From Candidatus Bathyarchaeota archaeon (GTDB lineage: Archaea > Thermoproteota > Bathyarchaeia > TCS64): a stretch of DNA of 14,154 bases. The stretch spans positions 1-14,154 of the forward strand of contig DUKA01000096.1 in the NCBI GenBank assembly GCA_013329615.1, written 5' to 3'. Positions within the stretch are counted from its first letter, which is position 1, and every line of letters begins with the position of its first letter. Positions 1 to 4,776 of the stretch are shown piece by piece. Position numbers and translations under genes: made by a program. The notes beneath the pieces were generated by a model that ran no database searches, was not told the DNA's origin, and saw only the letters and a list, made by a program, of their open reading frames with translations.

Positions 1-10
1 GTAGTTGCGT

Positions 11-29
11 GTATCCGTGGCTGGGTATA
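11..29 (+). repeat. Copy 1 of short hairpin repeat
   Basis: The 19-mer gtatccgtggctgggtata differs at one base from the copy at 199-217. It can fold as TATCC-(gtggct)-GGGTA with one T:G wobble. The second copy makes the same stem with a Watson-Crick pair at that position. Confidence 0.55.
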
Positions 30-135
30 TAGCGGAACAGTATTCGTTGGATCCTTTTTTAGGGGTTTTTCCACTCTCGTGGCTTGTCGTGGATGCGTTG
101 CTACTACGCATGGCGTTTTTTCATCGTTTTTTGCG

Positions 136-147
136 TCCGTAGCTGGA
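136..147 (+). repeat. Degenerate hairpin repeat (TCC-gtagct-GGA)
   Basis: This is a shorter relative of the 19-base repeat. The TCC/GGA stem replaces CCC/GGG and the loop is gtagct instead of gtggct. The paired change is what a conserved stem would show, but three base pairs are weak evidence on their own. Further CGTGGCT or CGTAGCA cores without paired flanks lie at 78-84 and 168-174. Confidence 0.3.
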
Positions 148-198
148 TTAGCGGGCTTGTTTGCGTGCGTAGCATAGCATAACCAAAAAAAAATATTT

Positions 199-217
199 GT
201 ACCCGTGGCTGGGTATA
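199..217 (+). repeat. Copy 2 of short hairpin repeat
   Basis: The 19-mer gtacccgtggctgggtata is an 18/19 match to bases 11-29. TACCC at 200-204 pairs with GGGTA at 211-215 around a 6-base loop. It lies directly next to the 8-bp inverted repeat at 218-243. Confidence 0.55.
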
Positions 218-243
218 ACGCGAAAAAATGGTGTATTTCGCGT
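218..243. repeat. Perfect 8-bp inverted repeat
   Basis: ACGCGAAA (218-225) and TTTCGCGT (236-243) are perfect reverse complements separated by 10 bases. This could be an RNA hairpin or an operator. There is no T-run after it on the plus strand, so an intrinsic terminator is unlikely. Confidence 0.55.
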
Positions 244-396
244 CGGCAGCTGGGGGATGTACCATTTTCTACCTTTTTTCATCGATGTGGTGGATATGCG
301 TGTTCCCCTGTTGGGGGTGGTTGTTTTTGGTTTCCCAGCGTGTCTTGTTTGGTCTATCCTTAATAGAGGGGAGCCTCATTCCTTAGGTGGTATTTT

Positions 397-462
397 ATGA
401 AACTCGCCGTCCGTCACGCACAGTCGACCCTGGAATTACGCGCCAGACGATTGGAGGCATAA
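397..462 (+). CDS. Candidate mini-protein, 21 aa
   Basis: An ATG at 397 is preceded by AGGTGG (385-390) at 6 bases, and the frame runs 21 codons to TAA at 460-462. The peptide begins MKLAVRHAQSTL and ends ELRARRLEA, basic and helix-prone. Its ATG overlaps the TGA (398-400) of the preceding open frame, and its end contains the GGAGG site of the next mini-ORF, which starts two bases after the stop. Function is unknown. It could be a leader peptide or a small protein. What supports it is the spacing of ribosome-binding site and start, not homology. Confidence 0.35.
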   Translation: MKLAVRHAQSTLELRARRLEA

Positions 463-464
463 TT

Positions 465-524
465 ATGAGAAAGATTGTTTTACCAAAGAGCGACAAGAAG
501 AAGAAAAAGCACCCGAGGATCTAA
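465..524 (+). CDS. Candidate lysine-rich mini-protein, 19 aa
   Basis: The ATG at 465 lies 7 bases after a perfect GGAGG (453-457). The frame encodes MRKIVLPKSDKKKKKHPRI and stops at TAA 522-524. The peptide is very basic, with five consecutive lysines. It could bind RNA or the ribosome, or act as a leader whose lysine run slows ribosomes; both are inference. It is not recognisably eL41 or another known short ribosomal protein. The stop codon lies in the left arm of a hairpin (522-540). The Shine-Dalgarno site is among the best in the window, which makes chance less likely. Confidence 0.45.
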   Translation: MRKIVLPKSDKKKKKHPRI

Positions 525-600
525 ACCCCGCCCGGGTTTAGGCGTCTGCCCTCTGCTCCGCGGCTTCTACGGCGTTGGCCGCGGGGGGCAGCACGTCGCT
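522..600 (+). other. Cluster of three GC-rich hairpins
   Basis: Three inverted repeats follow one another. TAAACCC (522-528) pairs with GGGTTTA (534-540). CTGCCC (546-551) plus CCGCGGC (558-564) pair with GCCGCGG (578-584) plus GGGCAG (586-591), with a 13-base apical loop and an asymmetric bulge. CAGC (589-592) can pair with GCTG (597-600), competing with the second stem. The first hairpin overlaps the stop codon of the lysine-rich mini-ORF. No T-run follows closely, so this may be a structured RNA, an attenuator-like element or an mRNA 3' end. I do not recognise an RNA family. Confidence 0.4.
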
Positions 601-626
601 GTCCTCTTTAACAAATCGTGTTAAAA

Positions 627-637
627 TTTAATATATT
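627..637 (+). promoter_or_regulatory. TATA-like box for the zinc-ribbon gene
   Basis: TTTAATATATT lies about 62-72 bases upstream of the ATG at 699, which would give a leader of roughly 40 bases. A second TATA-like CTTTATATTA lies at 657-666, closer to the start. Which one is used cannot be decided from sequence. Confidence 0.4.
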
Positions 638-698
638 CACCACTATTTTTTTATACCTTTATATTAAGCGGCCGGTATCATATGTTTGGGGAGATTAC

Positions 699-944
699 AT
701 GGACCATATTTTTACTTTCAAGATGATCGTTCTTAAGGAGAGGCCATCAGGTGGGACGCTGTTCAGCAAGGACAATCTCCCCGAGTCTAAGAAGCTGGAC
801 CCGTTCGTCGCCGGTAAGGGCGCCCTGAATTATAATTGTGGCCAGTGTGGTCAACTCATGTTGAAGTCGATTCGCCGTATTCAGATACTGGACGCCGTCT
901 ACAAGTGCCCGAAGTGTGGGGCTTTTAACCGGGTCAAGGTCTAG
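699..944 (+). CDS. Small zinc-ribbon protein
   Basis: The 81-aa product has a CGQC knuckle and a CPKC knuckle separated by about 20 residues near the C-terminus. This is the four-cysteine pattern of a zinc ribbon, ending in a basic tail (NRVKV). The first 40 residues are mixed and contain no recognised domain. The ATG at 699 is chosen because GGGGAG lies five bases before it; the open frame continues up to a GTG at 618, but that part is a low-complexity AT-rich leader with TATA-like boxes. Such small ribbons often act in transcription, translation or as adaptors, but no specific role can be assigned. It is probably co-transcribed with the 54-aa gene 34 bases downstream. Confidence 0.75.
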   Translation: MDHIFTFKMIVLKERPSGGTLFSKDNLPESKKLDPFVAGKGALNYNCGQCGQLMLKSIRRIQILDAVYKCPKCGAFNRVKV

Positions 945-978
945 CCGCGGGTGATAGATAAAACGGCGGGTGGATTGG

Positions 979-1143
979 TTGAGCGTATACGAGAGGATAG
1001 AGGGCATGCAGGAGAAGGACCCCGACAAGATGTACGGCGGCAACTTCTCCGTGTACCTAAAGTCGGGCGGTAACCTACCCGCGAGCAGATCCCCCCGGGT
1101 CTTCCCAAAGGTCAGGGTCATGACGAGCCCCGACGACGAGTAG
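979..1143 (+). CDS. Small hypothetical protein, 54 aa
   Basis: The open frame starts at TTG 979 (GGGTGGA just upstream) and stops at TAG 1141-1143. GTG 970 and ATG 1006 are in-frame alternatives. The product begins LSVYERIEGMQEKDPDKMYG and contains Gly/Ser- and Pro-rich segments (SGGNLPASRSPR) followed by the short beta-like FPKVRVM and an acidic end (SPDDE). Third positions are strongly G/C, like neighbouring genes, which argues for coding. No family is recognised. It follows the zinc-ribbon gene on the same strand and probably shares its transcript. Confidence 0.55.
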   Translation: MSVYERIEGMQEKDPDKMYGGNFSVYLKSGGNLPASRSPRVFPKVRVMTSPDDE

Positions 1144-1185
1144 GCGTCGCCTCTTTTCTATTAGTAAATCATCCTAGTAATCGAG

Positions 1186-1713
1186 ATGCCATCGGAGAGA
1201 ATCAATGCTCTTCTCAACGAGCATGGGCGAGTGGAAATCACCCACGTTGTAAGTGAGTTCTCTGGGCGGAAGCGAATGGTTCGGGATGAGCCATTCTACG
1301 GAACATTCGCCATCGTAACCACGAGTGATGACGAGTTCATATTCCAGAGGCAGAGCTACGAACAGCCAGGCATCTCTCGGAGTGACTGGATGGTCCCCGG
1401 TGGCGGGCTAGAACGCGGCGAATCTTTCGAGGAGGCGGCGATAAGGGAGGTCCGAGAGGAGACGGGCGTCGGCATCGTTGTCACCGGCCTGTACAAGATA
1501 TTCCATCATACCCACGTCTTCGAGGACGGAGTCAACGAGTGGTACCTTGTGGTGTTCTTCGCAGACGCCGTCTCCGAGCCCGAGGCACACCACTCACCAG
1601 AGGTCGTCGAGGTTAGGAAGTTCAGTAAACCGCCAGAGAACTTGATGGGCAGCCTCGGGAAATACTACGCAGATTTAATGGATAAGTGGACGGCGCATAA
1701 ACGGAGATTGTGA
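1186..1713 (+). CDS. Nudix hydrolase
   Basis: The 175-aa protein carries a complete Nudix box at residues 73-95, with the pattern G-x5-E-x7-REVREETGV, the Mg-binding and catalytic helix of the family. Family members hydrolyse nucleoside diphosphates linked to another moiety. The upstream strand (residues 35-60: YGTFAIVTTSDDEFIFQRQS) and the PGGGLERGE loop fit the fold. Features that would fix the substrate, such as the SQPWPFPxS motif of NADH pyrophosphatases, are not seen. The HHTHVFED segment (about 107-114) and the WYLVVFFA strand resemble GDP-mannose- or nucleotide-sugar-type members only loosely. There is no strong ribosome-binding site before ATG 1186, and a TATA-like ATTAGTAAAT near 1160 suggests a nearly leaderless transcript. 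The gene ends just before the tRNA-Gln fragment. Confidence 0.9.
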   Translation: MPSERINALLNEHGRVEITHVVSEFSGRKRMVRDEPFYGTFAIVTTSDDEFIFQRQSYEQPGISRSDWMVPGGGLERGESFEEAAIREVREETGVGIVVTGLYKIFHHTHVFEDGVNEWYLVVFFADAVSEPEAHHSPEVVEVRKFSKPPENLMGSLGKYYADLMDKWTAHKRRL

Positions 1714-1743
1714 AGATGCAGTCTGGCTGGGATTCGAACTCAG
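1713..1743 (-). pseudogene. 3'-end fragment of tRNA-Gln (putative att site)
   Basis: Read on the minus strand this is the T-arm, acceptor 3' half and 3' flank of a tRNA, with a T-loop TTCGAAT. Aligned with the intact tRNA-Gln at 4777-4852 it matches 27 of 31 positions with one gap. The 19-base core (1725-1743 against 4786-4804) matches 18 of 19, and similarity continues past the CCA into the flank. No D-arm or anticodon arm precedes it; instead the end of the FilR1-type gene abuts it. It is in the same orientation as the intact tRNA, on its 3' side and 3.06 kb away. That is the arrangement expected of a displaced tRNA 3' end after site-specific integration. Confidence 0.6.
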
Positions 1744-1747
1744 CCCA

Positions 1748-2557
1748 CTATTTTCTTCCCTGCGTCCAAAACCAAGTTAACTGTTTTGCCTGCCCCCAAT
1801 AATGCTCGAATAGATCCCGACACCACCCGTGGAATGCTGGATCCCTTGACTTGTAACCAAGCACATCCACCTCGCCGTCCTTCTTGGGGAGGGCGAGTAT
1901 GGAGACCGCCCTCTCCGTCATGTACATCCTAATCTTGACCTCGTCCAGGTACCTGTGTTGAATGTTTCCCTTCCTCCAGTTCTCCTCGAAGAAATCTAGA
2001 GTCTCCTTCGGTGTTTCCCTCATCACATCCTCGGATGGCACATAGTACAACGGCTCGATGGCCCGTATCTTGACCCCTCTTTTCAATGAGTCGATCACGT
2101 CTATCGCGTCTCTTGGGCTGGACATCCTCCCCGGCGTGATAAACCACTCGTATTCGGTTGCAGCCCTGCGTTCCCGCGTAATGTTGCTGACAACGTCGAG
2201 GATCTCAGTGATCCTATCGTTCTTCCTCAACTCGCCGAGTCTCGATATGAATCGTCTAGGCAGCCCGCGGGCGCTGTGGCCAAGTATGTAGTCCCTCTCC
2301 TTCGCCAGGAAGTCGTATGGGGCGAGGAGATCGAGGGCGTTCTCTCCATAGTTCGTCAAGACGTATTCCCCACTCGAGTTCTTCTCGATCAGCGATACTT
2401 GGACGAGCCTGGTAATGTTTCTGGAGGCGCCCTGCGCCGTGAAGTCTAGTTTCTTCGCCAGACCGGTCAGGTTCATGGGGCCTCTCTCTAGTTCGCGCAG
2501 TATCTTCATCCTGTCCTCGTTGGACATTTCGAAGAGTAGATCGTATAGGGCCTCCAT
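1748..2557 (-). CDS. Winged-helix transcriptional regulator, FilR1-domain family
   Basis: The 269-aa protein has an N-terminal ArsR/MarR-like winged helix (about residues 5-75). The recognition region around LAKKLDFTAQGASRNITRL is followed by a wing with GEYVLTNYG. The C-terminal half (about 125-256) matches the archaeal FilR1-type sensor domain: a GVKIRAIEP strand, ERAVSILALP, GEVDVLGYKS and the closing AFHGWCRDLFEHYW signature. In methanogens this family is linked to methanogenesis regulation; here the ligand is unknown. ATG 2557 has a TATA-like box (2588-2597) about 31-40 bases upstream. The stop codon lies a few bases from the tRNA-Gln fragment, so the C-terminal tail may have formed at that junction. 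It probably controls the divergent flavodoxin operon or itself, an inference from position. Confidence 0.85.
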   Translation of the reverse strand: MEALYDLLFEMSNEDRMKILRELERGPMNLTGLAKKLDFTAQGASRNITRLVQVSLIEKNSSGEYVLTNYGENALDLLAPYDFLAKERDYILGHSARGLPRRFISRLGELRKNDRITEILDVVSNITRERRAATEYEWFITPGRMSSPRDAIDVIDSLKRGVKIRAIEPLYYVPSEDVMRETPKETLDFFEENWRKGNIQHRYLDEVKIRMYMTERAVSILALPKKDGEVDVLGYKSRDPAFHGWCRDLFEHYWGQAKQLTWFWTQGRK

Positions 2558-2587
2558 AGCGTGTTCACTAGAGTACGTGTGGTGGGC

Positions 2588-2597
2588 TAATTATAAT
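2588..2597 (-). promoter_or_regulatory. TATA-like box for the FilR1-type regulator
   Basis: On the minus strand ATTATAATTA lies 31-40 bases upstream of the ATG at 2557, giving a very short leader. A GGCATGCC palindrome (2603-2610) lies just upstream and could be an operator. This suggests the regulator can be transcribed independently of the small gene before it. Confidence 0.5.
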
Positions 2598-2611
2598 GTG
2601 GGGGCATGCCC

Positions 2612-2857
2612 TCACACTTTTTGCAGCGATCGGAGCAGAGTCTCCGGTTCGCCCTCCTTCAGATCGAGGCGGAAGACTCCGTTCTCCCCCGATATCTGCA
2701 GCAGGATCCCCTCTACGATCTCGAAGGATATGTTTTCCCCAAGGTCGCCCTCGACGAGCGCCCCCGTCGAACCCCCAGTGATCGAGAGATTGTTTATGCT
2801 GTTTCTCGACGGCATCTCGACTGAAAACGAGTGTCTCCTAGCATTCGATTTTCCCAT
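2612..2857 (-). CDS. Small hypothetical protein, 81 aa
   Basis: The product is soluble, with a basic N-terminus (MGKSNARRHS) followed by alternating hydrophobic residues that suggest beta strands (ENISFEIVEGILLQIS, GVFRLDLKEGE) and a short C-terminal helix. No domain is recognised. G/C-biased third positions support the minus-strand frame over the overlapping plus-strand open frames. It lies 54 bases upstream of the FilR1-type gene on the same strand and is divergent from the flavodoxin operon across a 132-base gap. It may therefore be a small partner or effector of that regulator, but this rests on position only. Confidence 0.6.
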   Translation of the reverse strand: MGKSNARRHSFSVEMPSRNSINNLSITGGSTGALVEGDLGENISFEIVEGILLQISGENGVFRLDLKEGEPETLLRSLQKV

Positions 2858-2907
2858 GTGTATCGATACAGATCCACCGGCTATGTCTGAAATACCGCCC
2901 TAACAAC

Positions 2908-2932
2908 CAACGTTGATTATTCATACATGAAT
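2908..2932. promoter_or_regulatory. Paired palindromes in a divergent promoter region
   Basis: CAACGTTG (2908-2915) is a perfect 8-bp palindrome. Three bases after it, ATTCAT-ac-ATGAAT (2919-2932) is a 6-bp inverted repeat with a 2-base spacer. They lie between the minus-strand gene starting at 2857 and the plus-strand flavodoxin gene starting at 2990, upstream of a TATA-like GTTAAAT (2943-2949). This is a suitable place for a regulator such as the neighbouring FilR1-type protein to bind. Confidence 0.4.
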
Positions 2933-2989
2933 GTTAATTTGAGTTAAATGAGACAGATTGGGCTCATAGACTCGGAGTGACGTTTAGAA

Positions 2990-3496
2990 ATGGAGAAGAT
3001 TAGATCTATTAGCGGTCTCTTAAGTCGAAAGGTACTCGTTGCCTACTACTCGAAGGGTGGTAACACGAGGACAGTCGCCGAGAGGCTCTCGAAGAGCCTC
3101 GACACCGACCTCGACGAAATCAAACTCGGATCCACCAAGGGCAGCACGAAGGTCAAATTCGTGAAGGATCCGAGTGAATACGACTTGGTAATCGTAGGCA
3201 CACCCGTGAACGGCTTCAAGCCATCGAAGCCGGTCACCGAATACCTGATGATGAACCGGGGAAAATTCCGTGAAATAGCCACTTACGCGACGTACAGCCT
3301 CTGGCCCGCAGGCACCTTAGATAAGATGACTGAGTTTGCCTCGAAGCAGCCGATAGCATCAGCCACATTCAAGTCGAGGGAGATCAAGCTGGACCAGATC
3401 GACGGCAAGCTGTCTGCCTACGTCGAGTCCGTGAAGAAGAGATTCAAGAGGACGAATAGCGCCCGTGTGGAGACATCTCCGATTAGAGGGGAGTAA
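2990..3496 (+). CDS. Flavodoxin-family protein
   Basis: The 168-aa product has the flavodoxin pattern. A first strand and phosphate loop VLVAYYSKGGNTRTVAERL lies at about residues 15-33, in the place of the family's T/S-x-T-G-x-T FMN phosphate loop. A second strand and flavin-contacting loop DLVIVGTPVNGFKPSKPV spans 65-82, and a third loop with TYSLWPAG lies near 101-108. It probably binds FMN and carries electrons, or acts as a flavin reductase, in the cytoplasm. GGAGTGA (2974-2980) precedes ATG 2990 by nine bases, and a TATA-like GTTAAAT lies at 2943-2949. The 13 residues before the flavodoxin core have no clear function. Its last codons contain the ribosome-binding site of the next gene, so the two are translationally linked. 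Confidence 0.85.
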   Translation: MEKIRSISGLLSRKVLVAYYSKGGNTRTVAERLSKSLDTDLDEIKLGSTKGSTKVKFVKDPSEYDLVIVGTPVNGFKPSKPVTEYLMMNRGKFREIATYATYSLWPAGTLDKMTEFASKQPIASATFKSREIKLDQIDGKLSAYVESVKKRFKRTNSARVETSPIRGE

Positions 3497-3497
3497 C

Positions 3498-4064
3498 TTG
3501 AACCTCTTATTAATCATCGGTGTGGGCATAGGGCTCGTGATAGCGGTTTCCATCGCCTCATTCGTCGTTATCAACTTCGACCTTGTCAGCTACACGGCGA
3601 CGGGGAGCGAGACATATTCCTCCGCTGGGACCCCAGTCGGCCGCGCCCTCGTTGTATACAGCCCCGGGCTGTCCGGAGCCGGGAAAGAGTCTGCGGCGAA
3701 GATAGCCAAGGCCCTGAACGGTAGAGGGTACGCCGTGGACCTCGCCGGCGTCAGGAGCCCCGCCTCCGCTAACGCGGCCAGCTACGACGTCGTCGTCATT
3801 GGCGGCCCCCTGTATTGGGGGAAGATGTGTCCCTCCGTCGCCGAGTACATGAAGAATGTCGCGGTGAGAGACGGAGCCCGGCTGGGCGTATTTGGTACGA
3901 CGGGCACCGACAAGTACATGGAGGCCGACTTCGCGACGCTGAGTGAACAAGTAACCTCATCCCTCAGCAGCAGCTCGAACAGACTGACTATTCCGATTAA
4001 GTTGATCTTAACGGACAAAGTCGACGCGAACTGCGCCGAATTTGTCTCGACGGTGCTGGAGTAG
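3498..4064 (+). CDS. Membrane-anchored flavodoxin-like protein
   Basis: The start is TTG 3498, four bases after GAGGGGAG, which overlaps the stop of the upstream flavodoxin (TAA 3494-3496). The 188-aa product has one N-terminal hydrophobic segment at about residues 3-26 and a Ser/Thr-rich linker (30-48). A flavodoxin-like domain follows, with strand ALVVYSPGLSGAGKESA (50-66), DVVVIGGPLYWGK (97-109) and LGVFGTTGTDKYME (129-142). The phosphate loop (SPGLSGAGK) departs from the usual T-G-x-T pattern, so FMN binding is less certain than in its neighbour. Which side of the membrane carries the domain cannot be decided: few charges flank the segment. It likely pairs with the soluble flavodoxin, perhaps relaying electrons at the membrane. 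Confidence 0.8.
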   Translation: MNLLLIIGVGIGLVIAVSIASFVVINFDLVSYTATGSETYSSAGTPVGRALVVYSPGLSGAGKESAAKIAKALNGRGYAVDLAGVRSPASANAASYDVVVIGGPLYWGKMCPSVAEYMKNVAVRDGARLGVFGTTGTDKYMEADFATLSEQVTSSLSSSSNRLTIPIKLILTDKVDANCAEFVSTVLE

Positions 4065-4091
4065 GTCTGAATATATTCATGGGGGATGTGA

Positions 4092-4634
4092 ATGGCGGGC
4101 TTGACTAGCGTTGTAGAGAAGACGCGTCTCCTACACCTCGGCCAACTTCGGGGCGGCTTCTTACTCTGTTTGCCGTCTTTAATCACTTCTACGCGATTAT
4201 TCATCACCTATAACCTAGTGCTCGTCCTCTCGGGCGGCGGCTGGGGTGTCCCAATTTATGCCCTGGCGTGTCTCACCGATCTGTTCGATGGGAAGGTCGC
4301 CCGGTTGCTCCACTCGGAGACGGGGTTCGGCGCCGTGTTCGACGCCTCCGCCGACTTCCTGCTAATCTTCTCAACTTCAGCCATTCTCTCCCTCAGGGGC
4401 CTCGTCTCCCCCTGGTTCCTATGTCTGATCTCCTATTCCTTTGCCAGCTTCATCCTCTCGGAGCGGAAACCCGTGGCTGATCCCTTGGGGAAGCACATCG
4501 GCACGGTGCTCTTCGTAGCCATAGGCGTCGTCTTGGTTTACCCCATCCAATTCGTAGCGACCTGGTCAACCATAGTCGCCTCGAGCTACATTGGTGCCTC
4601 GATGGCACTGCGCTACAACAAGGGCGGCCTCTGA
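4092..4634 (+). CDS. CDP-alcohol phosphatidyltransferase family protein
   Basis: The 180-aa integral membrane protein contains the complete family motif D-x2-D-G-x2-A-R-x8-G-x3-D-x3-D. Its residues are D63, D66, G67, A70, R71, G80, D84 and D88, and the aspartates bind the metal and CDP. Several hydrophobic segments flank it (about 24-48, 52-62, 90-105, 108-121, 138-155, 158-172). The family moves a CDP-activated lipid or alcohol onto a second alcohol in polar lipid synthesis. In archaea examples make archaetidylserine, archaetidylglycerol-P or archaetidylinositol-P. The acceptor cannot be read from sequence. At 180 aa it is short but typical of minimal members. GGGGGA (4081-4086) precedes ATG 4092, 27 bases after the anchored flavodoxin, so it probably belongs to the same operon. 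Confidence 0.85.
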   Translation: MAGLTSVVEKTRLLHLGQLRGGFLLCLPSLITSTRLFITYNLVLVLSGGGWGVPIYALACLTDLFDGKVARLLHSETGFGAVFDASADFLLIFSTSAILSLRGLVSPWFLCLISYSFASFILSERKPVADPLGKHIGTVLFVAIGVVLVYPIQFVATWSTIVASSYIGASMALRYNKGGL

Positions 4635-4663
4635 TGCCGCTCATCCGCCGCCAACGGGCCCAG

Positions 4664-4685
4664 AAAAAACCCCCAAACGGAAAAA
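4664..4685 (-). terminator. T-rich termination region downstream of tRNA-Gln
   Basis: On the minus strand T5 (4681-4685) and T6 (4664-4669) follow the tRNA after about 90 bases. A T4 (4771-4774) comes directly after the CCA and may already stop transcription. Archaeal terminators are often simple T-runs. The surrounding stretch 4655-4770 is A/C-rich and low in complexity on the plus strand, with no gene seen. Confidence 0.35.
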
Positions 4686-4776
4686 CAACCCCAAACAACG
4701 AAAATCACGACGGCGGCGGAGGAGGAAACGGGAAACCACACGCACGCGCCGCGACGACCACCGCACGCGTAAAAGA

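Larger units (their letters stand above)
1..396. other. G/T-rich stretch without a convincing gene
   Basis: This 396-base stretch is richer in T and G than the rest of the window and shows no convincing coding sequence. One plus frame is open from base 1 to a TAG at 178-180, and another from a TTG at 197 to a TGA at 398-400. Both give Val/Gly/Phe-rich or hydrophobic translations without GC-biased third positions, unlike the clear genes downstream. The second frame contains an ATG at 296 behind GGTGGAT, so a 34-aa hydrophobic peptide ending in an ATGA overlap with the next mini-ORF is possible but weak. The stretch contains repeated CGTGGCT/CGTAGCT cores, several hairpins and a run of nine A's near 184-192. 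Confidence 0.5.

Noticed and set aside
11..217. CRISPR array
   Set aside because: The repeated cores are only 7-19 bases, unevenly spaced and degenerate. No uniform repeat-spacer pattern or cas genes are present.
465..524. Ribosomal protein eL41
   Set aside because: The 19-codon lysine-rich peptide is shorter and lacks the Arg/Trp-rich W-x-K-x-R-x-R-x-L-x-R-x-R pattern of eL41.
546..600. H/ACA guide RNA
   Set aside because: The hairpin has an asymmetric bulge, not a two-sided pseudouridylation pocket, and no ACA box lies at the expected distance.
747..1121. Minus-strand open frame (124 codons) opposite the two small genes
   Set aside because: The plus strand has a zinc ribbon with ribosome-binding site and a second small gene with good codon bias; the minus frame shows no domain and no start signals.
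1713..1760. Half of a split or permuted tRNA gene
   Set aside because: Only the T-arm and acceptor 3' half are present. The upstream bases encode the end of the FilR1-type protein, with no anticodon arm, promoter or bulge-helix-bulge motif.
2415..2903. Plus-strand open frame (162 codons) opposite the 81-aa gene and the regulator's start
   Set aside because: It runs antisense to the conserved winged helix of the FilR1-type protein and through its promoter. Its Ser/Pro-rich translation looks like a shadow.
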